From: Paraburkholderia phenoliruptrix
GTDB taxonomy: Bacteria; Pseudomonadota; Gammaproteobacteria; Burkholderiales; Burkholderiaceae
NCBI RefSeq assembly: GCF_019511605.1
Contig: NZ_JAEUAV010000002.1
Span: 124,001 to 188,000 of the forward strand
Reading direction: 5' to 3'
Length of the DNA: 64,000 nucleotides
Numbering within the stretch: position 1 is the first letter of the stretch; every line of letters starts with the position of its first letter. This document shows positions 15,194 to 22,558 of the stretch, piece after piece. The position numbers and the translations under genes were made by a program. The notes under the pieces were generated by a model. That model was given only the letters and a program-made list of their open reading frames with translations. It was not told the DNA's origin and did not search any database.

Positions 15194-15481
15194 ATGCGCG
15201 CCCAGCTTCTTCATTCCGTGATCGACCAGCTGCTCTGCACGATCGAGGAGCGTCCTGAGCTCGCGCCGGACGTAATGCATTTCATCTTCGATGACGACTC
15301 GTCGATCCGCCACGGCTTGAGCGAAGTGCGCACACGCCCCGGCAACGGCACGCAGCACGCCAACGGGTCGGTGAGCTTCAGCGTGGGTGTCGAGCTGCTC
15401 GCCAGTCGTCAGCTGCTCCAGTTCGCCGCAGCTGTCTCTGCAGGCGTTGTTCCGGAGATGGCGCTGCCCGGCGGCGCGTGA
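15194..15481 (+). CDS. Hypothetical phage protein
   Basis: 95 residues, starts directly after the previous stop. RAQLLHSVIDQLLCTIEERPELAPDVMHFIFDDDSSIRHGLSEVRTR, then a beta-like segment GSVSFSVGVELLASRQLLQFAAA. No family recognised. Followed by a perfect inverted repeat at 15492. Confidence 0.5.
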   Translation: MRAQLLHSVIDQLLCTIEERPELAPDVMHFIFDDDSSIRHGLSEVRTRPGNGTQHANGSVSFSVGVELLASRQLLQFAAAVSAGVVPEMALPGGA

Positions 15482-15491
15482 ATTTACGGGG

Positions 15492-15514
15492 TTTTGCATG
15501 TTGTCCATGCAAAA
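15492..15514. repeat. Perfect 9-bp inverted repeat
   Basis: TTTTGCATG, 5-nt spacer, CATGCAAAA, in the 75-bp gap before the next gene. No T-run suited to a + strand terminator follows (A-rich instead), so a protein-binding site is possible. Confidence 0.5.
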
Positions 15515-15530
15515 AATTTTCGTCGCCGGG

Positions 15531-15554
15531 CAACCGGTGTAGCAACGGGTGTAA
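15531..15554. repeat. Two tandem 12-bp repeats before an early gene
   Basis: CAACCGGTGTAG and CAACGGGTGTAA lie head to tail and end 3 bp before the ATG at 15557. They share GGTGTAAC-like sequence with the repeats near the terminase small-subunit gene (25.1-25.24 kb). A lambda CII-type site of paired direct repeats is another possibility. Confidence 0.4.
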
Positions 15555-15556
15555 CG

Positions 15557-15958
15557 ATGACATTTCTCTATCAAGCAGATCCCAAGCGAGAGGCCGGCGG
15601 CGCGCTGTGCGCCGATCCCGCCGTCGCGGGGCCGCGCATGCGCTTTCTTCCGCGCGATCTCATTGAATCCTGCAAGACGTATCGCGACGCGTGCGTGCTC
15701 GCGTGGAAACACCGCGCGTTCAGCGGGCTGAGCGAGTCCTACCTTGCAGCGACGTGCGACCTGTATCAGCAGCACGTCTCCGACTATTTCCGACCTGACG
15801 AGTACGACGAGAAGGGCCGCAAGCGCCGCGCGCTGCCGGCGCACAAGATCGCCGTCGTGCAGCAGCAGCTCGGGAATTGCGCGATTGGCCAGTGGCTCGC
15901 GCGCGACATGGCCGTGCGGCTCGTCGAGGAGTTTTTTGCGGTGGAGCAAAGCCGGTGA
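15557..15958 (+). CDS. Hypothetical early phage regulator-position protein
   Basis: 133 residues from the ATG at 15557, directly after the tandem repeats. MRFLPRDLIESCKTYRDACVLAWKHRAFSGLSESYLAATCDLYQQHVSDYF, then an acidic/basic loop and RRALPAHKIAVVQQQLGNCAIGQWLARDMAVRLVEEF: mainly helical with an HTH-like C-terminal half. In position it matches lambda cII or YdaT-type genes downstream of cro. No firm family. Confidence 0.55.
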   Translation: MTFLYQADPKREAGGALCADPAVAGPRMRFLPRDLIESCKTYRDACVLAWKHRAFSGLSESYLAATCDLYQQHVSDYFRPDEYDEKGRKRRALPAHKIAVVQQQLGNCAIGQWLARDMAVRLVEEFFAVEQSR

Positions 15959-16143
15959 CAGAAGTTGAGGCCGAACGGCGAACGAAGAGGGCGTTGCGTA
16001 CGGCGCGCGCCCGGGCAGGAGACAACGAAGAGGACGTGAAGGCTGAGCTGCTGCGAATGGTCCAGCGCGAGCCGGAATTGCAAGAGGCGTTCGCATTGCT
16101 CGGCATGCAACGGCTCTGGGAATCGCAAAACCTTTGCCACTGA
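15955..16143 (+). CDS. Small charged phage protein
   Basis: 62 residues from a GTG at 15955 overlapping the previous stop (GTGA). Very charged helix (EVEAERRTKRALRTARARAGDNEEDVKAELLRMVQREPELQEAFALLGMQRLWES). No family recognised. Confidence 0.5.
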   Translation: MTEVEAERRTKRALRTARARAGDNEEDVKAELLRMVQREPELQEAFALLGMQRLWESQNLCH

Positions 16144-16151
16144 GTCGACCG

Positions 16152-16307
16152 ATGAACGCAGATCTGATTTGCACCGCGGCGCTACGCGCCTTCGCGCTCG
16201 TGGGCATCGCGGCCGCGTTTGCGCCGGCGCTGGCCCGCAACCGGAAACGGCTCGTCGTGACGTTTGTCGCGGCGCTCGCGGCCGTGGCCATTCTCTGGAG
16301 CCACTGA
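16152..16307 (+). CDS. Tiny two-span membrane protein
   Basis: 51 residues: ATG at 16152, TGA at 16305-16307. Two hydrophobic helices (LICTAALRAFALVGIAAAFA and LVVTFVAALAAVAILW) separated by a basic turn (RNRKR). No strong Shine-Dalgarno, but the stop lies 1 bp before the next ATG and it fills the gap between two genes. Confidence 0.45.
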   Translation: MNADLICTAALRAFALVGIAAAFAPALARNRKRLVVTFVAALAAVAILWSH

Positions 16308-16308
16308 C

Positions 16309-16572
16309 ATGTCCCATCACCTGACCAACCAGACGTGGGACATCGAGCTGCGCGGCCCGCGCAAGATCGTCCTGCTGTGCCTCGCGCACCTTGCGGTGAT
16401 GAGCACGCGCGAATGCTCGCCGACGGTCCGCAAGATCGCCTTCATGTGCGGCATGTCGGATAGCGGCGTGCGCGACCAGCTGACGGCGCTGGCCGCGGCC
16501 GGCCTGGTCGACGAGATCAAGGGCGATGGCGAGACGTTCTACCGCGTCAACGTGGCGCCGCGCGATGCCTAA
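16309..16572 (+). CDS. Small winged-helix DNA-binding protein
   Basis: 87 residues. KIVLLCLAHLAVMSTRECSPTVRKIAFMCGMSDSGVRDQLTALAAAGLVDEIKGDGETFYRV is a clear winged-helix pattern: a recognition helix (SDSGVRDQLTALAAAGLV) and a wing. Often located before phage replication genes. Overlaps the next gene by 8 bp. Confidence 0.68.
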   Translation: MSHHLTNQTWDIELRGPRKIVLLCLAHLAVMSTRECSPTVRKIAFMCGMSDSGVRDQLTALAAAGLVDEIKGDGETFYRVNVAPRDA

Positions 16573-17149
16573 GACCAGCAAGAAGGGCGCGGCGGCGCGC
16601 CCGCAGATCAATGCCGGCCTCGTCGAGGCCGCGATACGTCGCCACGTCGATCCGCGCGGCGCCAACACGCTCATTCCTGAGGCCGAGATCCGCTATGGCG
16701 TCGGCAGCACGCGCGGCGTCTACCGAGCTGATTTCATGATGATCACGCGCTCCAACTACGCCACCGAGCTTGAGGTGAAAGTCTCGCTCGCGGACTGGCG
16801 CAAGGATCTGTCGAAGCCGAAGTGGGTCGGCATGCCCGACTGGATCACGCGCTTCATCTACGTGGTGCCCGAGCAGCTCGGCATTCCGGAATGGGTGCCT
16901 GCGCACGCCGGGGTATGGCACTTGGTGCCGTCCGTGGTTGATCCGTACTACAACCCTGCGCTCGAGAGTCGTCGCCCTGACGGCTATCAGATCATCGTGG
17001 CGCGCGCGCCGCATGTGCTCGGCCGGCAGAAGTTGCCAGCTGCCGTGCTCGGCACGTGGCTGCGCAATCTCTATTACCGCTATTGGGAACAGCGGGTCCA
17101 TCTTGAAGGCCGTATTGCGCGGCATGTGCGGGAGGGCGTTTCATGCTGA
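16565..17149 (+). CDS. MmcB-like nuclease-fold protein
   Basis: 194 residues from the ATG at 16565. IPEAEIRYGVGSTRGVYRADFMMITRSNYATELEVKVSLADWRKDLSKPKW has the PD-(D/E)XK-like arrangement of MmcB-type proteins: Glu, Arg, RADF then ELEVKVS with the E-x-K motif. Expected role is DNA repair or replication-linked nuclease; activity is inferred from the motif. Confidence 0.65.
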   Translation: MPKTSKKGAAARPQINAGLVEAAIRRHVDPRGANTLIPEAEIRYGVGSTRGVYRADFMMITRSNYATELEVKVSLADWRKDLSKPKWVGMPDWITRFIYVVPEQLGIPEWVPAHAGVWHLVPSVVDPYYNPALESRRPDGYQIIVARAPHVLGRQKLPAAVLGTWLRNLYYRYWEQRVHLEGRIARHVREGVSC

Positions 17150-17367
17150 ACGACCCTCTGTGGACGCAAGCGCCTGTGAAGGTTCCCCTGTTCTCGCTCG
17201 AACAGTTCTTTGCTGCTCGGACGGCGTGCGAGACCCGCAAGACCGTGTCGGTGTTCGGCGTTGAATATGCGATTCGTTCGGTGAGCTGGTCGGCGCCGAG
17301 CGGGGGCTGCGTTGATCTGGTGCCGCTGATGTTTGTCCGCCTCCGCAAGATCGAAGGTGACGTATGA
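17143..17367 (+). CDS. Small hypothetical phage protein
   Basis: 74 residues, overlapping the previous gene by 7 bp and the replication gene by 4 bp. TVSVFGVEYAIRSVSWSAPSGGCVDLVPLMFVRLRKIEGDV looks like a compact beta fold. No family recognised. Confidence 0.55.
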   Translation: MLNDPLWTQAPVKVPLFSLEQFFAARTACETRKTVSVFGVEYAIRSVSWSAPSGGCVDLVPLMFVRLRKIEGDV

Positions 17368-18488
17368 GCTATGACGCACGCGTTTGGGCGCGCCGCCAGC
17401 AGCTTAATGACAGCTCGGCAAAGCACCTGTTGAAAACGTTCGCCGACTGGGCGAACGAGGACTACACCGTGTGGGTCAGTGCGGGCGAGCTGCAGGCCGA
17501 CACGGAGATGAACCCGAAGACGATCTCTAAGTATGTCGCGATCCTCGTCGAGATGGGCTACCTGCGCGACACGGGCCAGCGGCAGGGGGCCACGCGCCAG
17601 ATCATCGTGTATCAGATGACCGCGCCGCCGGGCTCCATCATCGTGCAGACCGTCGATCAAAGGAACAACGGAGAGACGAAGACGTACGGTCCACCCGATC
17701 TCGAAGCGTTCGAAGCCACCCAAAAACGGAAGGCTTCCAAAAACGGTGGTGTTAAAGACACCCAAAAACGGAACCCTTCCAAAAACGGAAGGCTTCCAAA
17801 AACGGATGCAAAGCCCCCCAAATTTGGAGAGAAAGACCCCCAAAAACGGAGTGAAAGCCCCCCAAATTTGGTGGACGATAAGGTTTTAAGGGTTTCTGAA
17901 GAGGTTTTAGAGGGAGACGCGCGCGAGGCCGCCGCTGGAAAACCTCCCACACACACCGACGAAACAGCGAACCCCGACACACCGCCCTCGGGGTTTGATC
18001 GCTTCTGGGCTGCATGGCCGGGATCGTCCGGACGCAAACAGGCCGCAGTGCTCTGCCGGGCGCACTGGGACGCATGCGGGCTCGAAGCGTTCGTTGACGA
18101 GATCGTTGCGCACGTCGAGGCGATGAGCCAGACGCAGCACTGGCGCACTGGCGGTGATCCGACTCCGATCCGCTATCTCGAGCAAAAGCGCTGGCGCGAC
18201 GGCTTGCCGACGGCTGAACAGTCCGGCGCGGCCGACGACGGCACTGCCTGGTACGAATCAACGCCCGAAGTGATCGAAGCGCGGGGCGCCGAACTGGGCG
18301 TGCGGCCGCGCAAACCTGACGAGCCGATCGCGTCGTACCGCGTGCTGGTCGTCGCGGCGTCGCGCGAGAAAGCGGCCGTCGATTTCGTGCTTCGCGACGC
18401 GAAGCGTTTCAACTCACATGCGCTCTACGAATTCGCCGTGGCGACATTCGGCGACGAGCTGCTGCCCGTGGATTTTTACGCATCGTGA
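17364..18488 (+). CDS. Replication initiator, lambda O-like (HTH; contains iterons)
   Basis: 374 residues. The N-terminal winged helix (residues 10-85: HLLKTFADWANEDYTVWVSAGELQADTEMNPKTISKYVAILVEMGYL) resembles phage O-type initiators. Residues ~118-170 are a basic low-complexity linker (repeated QKRxxSKNG) encoded by a DNA iteron array. The C-terminal half begins FDRFWAAWPGSSGRKQAAVLCRAHW, the typical block of phage replication proteins. It would bind the internal repeats and recruit the host helicase. No separate DnaC/P-like loader is obvious downstream. Overlaps the next gene by 4 bp. Confidence 0.8.
   Translation: MSYDARVWARRQQLNDSSAKHLLKTFADWANEDYTVWVSAGELQADTEMNPKTISKYVAILVEMGYLRDTGQRQGATRQIIVYQMTAPPGSIIVQTVDQRNNGETKTYGPPDLEAFEATQKRKASKNGGVKDTQKRNPSKNGRLPKTDAKPPKFGEKDPQKRSESPPNLVDDKVLRVSEEVLEGDAREAAAGKPPTHTDETANPDTPPSGFDRFWAAWPGSSGRKQAAVLCRAHWDACGLEAFVDEIVAHVEAMSQTQHWRTGGDPTPIRYLEQKRWRDGLPTAEQSGAADDGTAWYESTPEVIEARGAELGVRPRKPDEPIASYRVLVVAASREKAAVDFVLRDAKRFNSHALYEFAVATFGDELLPVDFYAS
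17720..17871. repeat. Iteron array, candidate phage origin of replication
   Basis: Six direct copies of CCAAAAACGG (starting 17720, 17737, 17762, 17779, 17796, 17840) and two palindromic CCAAATTTGG (17818, 17862), spaced 17, 25, 17, 17, 22, 22 and 22 bp. They lie inside the O-like gene, as in lambda ori, and are followed by a more AT-rich stretch (about 17873-17911) suited to strand opening. Confidence 0.75.
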
Positions 18489-18775
18489 CCGAGACCCTGC
18501 TCATCCTCGCTGCGATGGCGCCGCTTTGCGCGGTTCCATTGGCCGTTCTTTCGATGTGCAGCGGCGAGCCGTTCCACCCGGAGCCGGAGCTTTACGAGTT
18601 GTGTCCCCTCGATCCGGCTTTAGACGAGCTCGCCGAGTTCATCCGGCGATCGATAGTCGACGCGTTTTACCTGCCGCCCGAGATGCTGGTGCCGACGGTA
18701 CATGAGCATATGCGCTTTCGCCAGCTCGAGCACTTCGCACAGTCAATCCCCTTCGACATCGGCGACGACAAATGA
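18485..18775 (+). CDS. Hypothetical phage protein
   Basis: 96 residues from a GTG at 18485 overlapping the O-like stop. The N-terminus is hydrophobic (LLILAAMAPLCAVPLAVLSM), a possible anchor, followed by an acidic region (LDPALDELAEFIRRSIVDAFYLPPEMLVPTVHEHMRFRQ). It occupies the lambda P position but shows no ATPase or helicase-loader motif. Confidence 0.5.
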   Translation: MTETLLILAAMAPLCAVPLAVLSMCSGEPFHPEPELYELCPLDPALDELAEFIRRSIVDAFYLPPEMLVPTVHEHMRFRQLEHFAQSIPFDIGDDK

Positions 18776-19308
18776 GCAACGTGATCGACATCGACGCACT
18801 GCGCGTGGCCCGCAAGAGCACCTACGTTCGCGCGCCCGGCGAATGTCGGCACATGCACATCACGCTCGACGACAACGGCGACATTGTGAAGTGCGACGAC
18901 TGCGGCGTGCAGCTCTCTGCGTACTGGGCGATTACGCATTTCACCGAGTACTACCAGCGCGCGATCGCGAAGCTGACGAGTGCGCAGAAGCGACTGGCGA
19001 CGGCGCAGGAAGAGGGCGTGCACCTGCTGGCGGCGCGCCGCCAAGCGAGGTCAATCATGATCGGGAAGACCGAGGCCATAGGCCCATACGCGGAGCCACC
19101 GGTCGTCCGGCGTTACATCGTCAAGGTATTCGACTGGCCGCACCGATCGAGCCCGTTCGTGGGCCGCGAAGTCGAGAGAACGGCGCAGAGGCTTGCTAAC
19201 GGCGGCTGGCACTACATCGAAATTGACACCCACACGTGCAAGTCGCGCGAATGGTTGTCTGTACCCATCGAGGGCCGCGACTATCACCAAAAGTTGGTGC
19301 TGATATGA
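18772..19308 (+). CDS. Hypothetical phage protein with zinc-ribbon-like N-terminus
   Basis: 178 residues. Residues 20-50 (CRHMHITLDDNGDIVKCDDCGVQLSAYWAI) carry C-x3-H and C-x2-C, a zinc-binding pattern, then a coiled-coil-like helix. The C-terminal 75 residues (RYIVKVFDWPHRSSPFVGREVERTAQRLANGGWHYIEIDTH) look like a separate small domain. No family recognised. Confidence 0.55.
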   Translation: MSNVIDIDALRVARKSTYVRAPGECRHMHITLDDNGDIVKCDDCGVQLSAYWAITHFTEYYQRAIAKLTSAQKRLATAQEEGVHLLAARRQARSIMIGKTEAIGPYAEPPVVRRYIVKVFDWPHRSSPFVGREVERTAQRLANGGWHYIEIDTHTCKSREWLSVPIEGRDYHQKLVLI

Positions 19309-19496
19309 AGACGACCATTCTCGCCGACGGCACGCTCAGCATCAAGCCGGAATCGGAGCTTGAGGCATACGCGCTAGGGAAGTGGTGCGAACGGAATCTT
19401 GACTGGCGAGTGGCGAGCGATGCTTCGCCGCCTCAGATGATCATCGATTGCAGCCAATACCCGGCTGCGATAGCGCCGTTGCGAGTCCCTGCGTGA
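19305..19496 (+). CDS. Small hypothetical phage protein
   Basis: 63 residues from the ATG at 19305, overlapping the previous stop as ATGA. KTTILADGTLSIKPESELEAYALGKWCERNLD is a recurrent small phage-protein pattern. Function unknown. Confidence 0.55.
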   Translation: MKTTILADGTLSIKPESELEAYALGKWCERNLDWRVASDASPPQMIIDCSQYPAAIAPLRVPA

Positions 19497-20149
19497 GCAA
19501 GGGCACTGTCCGTTTCCCGGCGAGCGCGATCGTAGACGGCCGCATTGGCACGTCGCGTGTGGCGTCGACCATCGCAGATGCGGCGGCGCGCTTGGCATCA
19601 AACGAGCACGTGGCGCTCGACGCTGCGACATCACAGATGGTCGCCATGCCGCGTGGTGTAAAGACGGACATTTCGAATACTAGCGGGGTGCAGTCGGTAG
19701 CCCCGCACTTGGCGGCCGGCGCAAAGCATCGCGCGAACGCGGCGCTCGGGGAAAAGCCTGCGGCTGGCAACCGCGAAACCCCGCGGGGAGAACTCACGCC
19801 CCTGCAGCGGAATCAGGCGCTCGGCCGACTCGGCACGGGGCGCATGAACAAAACCGAGGCCGCATACGAACAGTTGCTGGCGGCGCGTCTCCACCTTGGC
19901 GAGATCCTCTTCTATCGCTTTGAAGCACACAAGCTGCGGCTCGGCGACAACACCTTCTATACGCCCGACTTCACGGTGATCGTTGCCGATGGCAGCACGG
20001 AATATCACGAGGTGAAGGGGTACTGGACAGACAAAGCGCGCGCCAAGACGAAAGCGGCCGCGGCGCAGCATCCGTATCGATTCATCGCGATCAAGCGCTC
20101 CGGCCGGCATGGCTGGAGCTTTGAAGACCTCACCAGCCGCAGCTGGTGA
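19493..20149 (+). CDS. DUF1064 phage endonuclease-like protein
   Basis: 218 residues from a GTG at 19493 overlapping the previous stop (GTGA). The C-terminal ~105 residues (NKTEAAYEQLLAARLHLGEILFYRFEAHKLRLGDNTFYTPDFTVIVADGSTEYHEVKGYWTDKARAKTKAAA) match DUF1064: a YTPDF block and EVKG, a PD-(D/E)XK/VRR-like active site. The N-terminal ~100 residues are variable and low-complexity. Probably a Holliday-junction or recombination-linked nuclease. Confidence 0.75.
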   Translation: MSKGTVRFPASAIVDGRIGTSRVASTIADAAARLASNEHVALDAATSQMVAMPRGVKTDISNTSGVQSVAPHLAAGAKHRANAALGEKPAAGNRETPRGELTPLQRNQALGRLGTGRMNKTEAAYEQLLAARLHLGEILFYRFEAHKLRLGDNTFYTPDFTVIVADGSTEYHEVKGYWTDKARAKTKAAAAQHPYRFIAIKRSGRHGWSFEDLTSRSW

Positions 20150-20172
20150 CCACCCACCCATAGGAGCAACGC

Positions 20173-20409
20173 ATGTCAGTCCGAGCCAAATTCAAAGTCG
20201 TTTCCACGACCCAGCGTGAGCACTGGGACAAGCAGAAAGGGCAAATCCACGAGATCGAGATGCACCCGGTGACGAGCGGCTCGCCGGATAACGACTCGTT
20301 TTACGCTGCGACGCCCGGCGGCGTGGTGAAGCTTCAAACGGTCAGCGACGATGCTGGCAAGCAGTTCGCGCTCGGCGCCGAGTACTACGTCGACTTCACG
20401 CCGGCCTGA
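20173..20409 (+). CDS. Small conserved phage protein
   Basis: 78 residues. VRAKFKVVSTTQREHWDKQKGQIHEIEMHPVTSGSPDNDSFYAATPGGVVKLQTVSDDAGKQFALGAEYYVDFTPA is a compact all-beta pattern seen in many phages. An AGGAGCAACGC sequence precedes the ATG. Function unknown. Confidence 0.65.
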   Translation: MSVRAKFKVVSTTQREHWDKQKGQIHEIEMHPVTSGSPDNDSFYAATPGGVVKLQTVSDDAGKQFALGAEYYVDFTPA

Positions 20410-20463
20410 CCGAAGCGCGCCGCCATTGCGCGGCGCCCCTCACATTTCACGGAATAAACGGAC

Positions 20464-20832
20464 ATGCGCACGATCACTGAACACGCTACGAACCCGGCGA
20501 ACGATCGCCTTGTAATCGAAGTTATCGACGAGCCGGGCAGCGGCGGCGCGAATCACAAGTACATGGTTTCTGGCTATCGGGGCGAGAGCGGCCACGACAG
20601 CGTGCTGATCGAATTCCAGAACGGCCCGATCAATGAGGTCGGCGTCAACGGCCTCACGCATGAGGTTCTGCTGGCGATCGTCATTGATCGCCTGCGCGCG
20701 TTTCAGGACGGCCCGTACGCGTGCGAGGAAAACTCGTTCGCGCTTCTGCTCGCGGAGCAGTCGCTCCATTGGATGCAGTTGCGCACCGCGAAGCGCATGC
20801 AGCGCGGCGTCGAAGGCACGCACGCAGTCTGA
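20464..20832 (+). CDS. Phage protein, possible Acb2/Tad1-type hairpin domain
   Basis: 122 residues. The block FQNGPINEVGVNGLTHEVLLAIVIDRLRAFQDGPYACEENSFALLLAEQSLHWMQLRTAKRMQRGVEGTH belongs to a very widespread phage family once annotated as ABC-ATPase-like. My recollection is that the C-terminal two-helix region is now assigned to the Acb2/Tad1 hairpin fold, whose founding members sequester cyclic (oligo)nucleotides used by CBASS or Thoeris defence. The family membership is solid by motif; the anti-defence function is unproven for this branch. N-terminal part (LVIEVIDEPGSGGANHKYMVSGY) is a short beta region. Confidence 0.6.
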   Translation: MRTITEHATNPANDRLVIEVIDEPGSGGANHKYMVSGYRGESGHDSVLIEFQNGPINEVGVNGLTHEVLLAIVIDRLRAFQDGPYACEENSFALLLAEQSLHWMQLRTAKRMQRGVEGTHAV

Positions 20833-20834
20833 CC

Positions 20835-21152
20835 ATGAGCCAGCTCGACATTTTCGGCGATCCGGAGCCGGTCGCTAGCAGCGCGCCGCCGGCGCACGAC
20901 GAGACGATGGGCATTCGCGCGCATCACGCGGAACTTATCGGCCTGCTGCCAGAGAAGTTTCGGCCGAGCAGCACGCCGGCGCTCTCGGTGCCCACGGGTA
21001 AGGCCGAACTGGACGCGTGGACGCGCAGCACACAGCGCATCTACCTGCTTTACCTCATCGGTGCGATCGCGCGCGGCGTGTATCGCGACTCCAGCGAAGC
21101 GAACGCTCCGTTCGTGCTGATGAAGTTGAACGGCCTCGGGGGTGAGTGGTGA
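20835..21152 (+). CDS. Hypothetical phage protein
   Basis: 105 residues from the ATG at 20835, 2 bp after the previous stop. The C-terminal block ELDAWTRSTQRIYLLYLIGAIARGVYRDSSEANAPFVLMKLNGLG is helical with possible amphipathic character. No family recognised. Confidence 0.52.
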   Translation: MSQLDIFGDPEPVASSAPPAHDETMGIRAHHAELIGLLPEKFRPSSTPALSVPTGKAELDAWTRSTQRIYLLYLIGAIARGVYRDSSEANAPFVLMKLNGLGGEW

Positions 21153-21154
21153 AG

Positions 21155-21502
21155 ATGACCTTCATCGTGCCCGCGCAATTCACGGTGTACGGCGTGCCGC
21201 AGCGCGAGCGTCCGCCATGCCTCATTCAATGCGACGTTGTCGAACTCGTGCGCATGTTCGCTCACTCGCCGTGGAAGTTCCGCAACAGCCTTCGCCGCGG
21301 CTTGCGCGTCAGCTATACGGCGTATGTCCGTTTGCCCGCCTGGATCATTCCGCCGGAGAACTGGCCGCGCCTCGAGACGGGCGAGGTCGAGCTGCGCGTG
21401 CCACTGCATTTCAACCAACGCGTGCCGCTGCCCGCGTTTCCGCCGGACAAGAACCGCGTGCGCATTGACGACGTCGTGCAGCTTCGAGGCGACCCATGCT
21501 GA
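21155..21502 (+). CDS. Hypothetical phage protein
   Basis: 115 residues from the ATG at 21155 (GGTGAG 8 nt upstream; GTG codons at 21146 and 21149 overlapping the previous stop are alternatives). TFIVPAQFTVYGVPQRERPPCLIQCDVVELV resembles proteins seen beside DUF1364 genes in related phages. Function unknown. Overlaps the next gene by 7 bp. Confidence 0.55.
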   Translation: MTFIVPAQFTVYGVPQRERPPCLIQCDVVELVRMFAHSPWKFRNSLRRGLRVSYTAYVRLPAWIIPPENWPRLETGEVELRVPLHFNQRVPLPAFPPDKNRVRIDDVVQLRGDPC

Positions 21503-21963
21503 AGCGCAAGAAGCCGCTCGTGAGCAAAACGCCGCTTCAGCGCACTGCGCCGCTCGGCGTGCGGCCGGCGCCGGGCAGCTCGCTCACGCACACGAAGATG
21601 CTCGTGAAGTCGCCGATGAAGCGCCGCCCTCGGAAGAAGCGCAAATGGCACGACGCGAAGATGCGGAACGCGTGCCGCAATCAGATCTGCTATCTCCGGG
21701 TGCCGCATATATGCCCGCGTCGCGACCCGGAAGAGACCATTGTGCCGGCGCACAGCAACGAGACGGCGCACGGGAAAGGATGGATGCGCAAGACCGACGA
21801 CCGATACACGGTGCCCGCATGCTTCTGGTGCCATGCGTGGCTCGACCAGAGCGGCGCGTCGTACGGGCTGAAAGCGACGACATGGCGGCGCGGATACAGG
21901 GAGTGGTCGCTCGTGCGCGACGGCGTTGTCGATGAATCGGTTCAGGAGTTGGCCGATGAGTGA
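21496..21963 (+). CDS. DUF1364 (HNH-like) phage nuclease-domain protein
   Basis: 155 residues. A basic N-terminus (KRKKPLVSKTPLQRTAPLG, then KRRPRKKRK) leads into ACRNQICYLRVPHICPRRDPEETIVPAHSNETAHGKGWMRKTDDRYTVPACFWCHAWLDQSGAS, the DUF1364 signature: paired Cys motifs and AHSN/HGKG His residues. It is a ββα-metal/HNH-type fold often in the lambda nin-like region; probably a recombination endonuclease. Confidence 0.78.
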   Translation: MLKRKKPLVSKTPLQRTAPLGVRPAPGSSLTHTKMLVKSPMKRRPRKKRKWHDAKMRNACRNQICYLRVPHICPRRDPEETIVPAHSNETAHGKGWMRKTDDRYTVPACFWCHAWLDQSGASYGLKATTWRRGYREWSLVRDGVVDESVQELADE

Positions 21964-22558
21964 GGCAAAACCGCCCCGGCGCGCATGGTCGCCGGAAGAA
22001 GACGCGCTGCTTACCCGGTTGTGGGCTGATCCAGCACCGTTGAAGATCCACGTGCACCGCTTTAGCGGCCGCTCGTATGACTCGCTCATTCAGCGCGGGA
22101 AGAAAGAGCTTGGTCTGCCGGACCGCCGTCGCGATATGAGGCTCGCGCGGTCGGAAGCGACGGTGGGGGCGCGCATCAGGGAGCAGATGGAGCGTGAGCC
22201 CGGAACGACGGCCGAACTGGCGGCGCGCTCGCTCGCATCGAAGCGCACCGTCCAAAACTTCATTGAACGCCATCGCGCCGAGGTACGAGTCATTGACTAT
22301 CGCCCTCGCGGCATTTCCGGACCGCCGCCGGCAGTCTTTGCGTGGGGAGCGGGCGAGGATATGCCTAGGCCGGCGCCACAGGATGCGACAGTCGCGGCGC
22401 GCAAGTACTACCGCAAACGGCGACGTGATCCATATCTGCGCGACATCGATGCTACGCGCCAGCGCATTCGATACGCAGAGCGCACGGGGAAGCTGGCAAA
22501 GCGCGATGAGGCAGCGATCGCGATATTTGGCGACGCCGGCGGCGCGCATGCGAAATGA
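21956..22558 (+). CDS. SANT/HTH-like DNA-binding phage protein
   Basis: 200 residues from the ATG at 21956. The N-terminus PRRAWSPEEDALLTRLWADPAPLKIHVHRFSGRSYDSLIQRGKKELGLP is a Myb/SANT-like helical domain as in the phage homeodomain-like regulators, followed by an HTH-type segment (REQMEREPGTTAELAARSLASKRTVQNFIERHRAEVRV) and a basic C-terminus. Likely transcriptional or DNA-binding. Ends as ATGA overlapping the next, interrupted gene. Confidence 0.6.
   Translation: MSEAKPPRRAWSPEEDALLTRLWADPAPLKIHVHRFSGRSYDSLIQRGKKELGLPDRRRDMRLARSEATVGARIREQMEREPGTTAELAARSLASKRTVQNFIERHRAEVRVIDYRPRGISGPPPAVFAWGAGEDMPRPAPQDATVAARKYYRKRRRDPYLRDIDATRQRIRYAERTGKLAKRDEAAIAIFGDAGGAHAK

Noticed and set aside
14402..16291. 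A 629-codon leftward frame
   Set aside because: It is antisense to at least five rightward early genes with Shine-Dalgarno or stop-start overlaps and has no recognisable domain; GC-rich antisense frames stay open by chance.
17720..17871. Repeat array considered as CRISPR
   Set aside because: Units are 10 bp with 7-15 bp gaps, inside a coding frame, and no cas gene is near. Iterons fit better.
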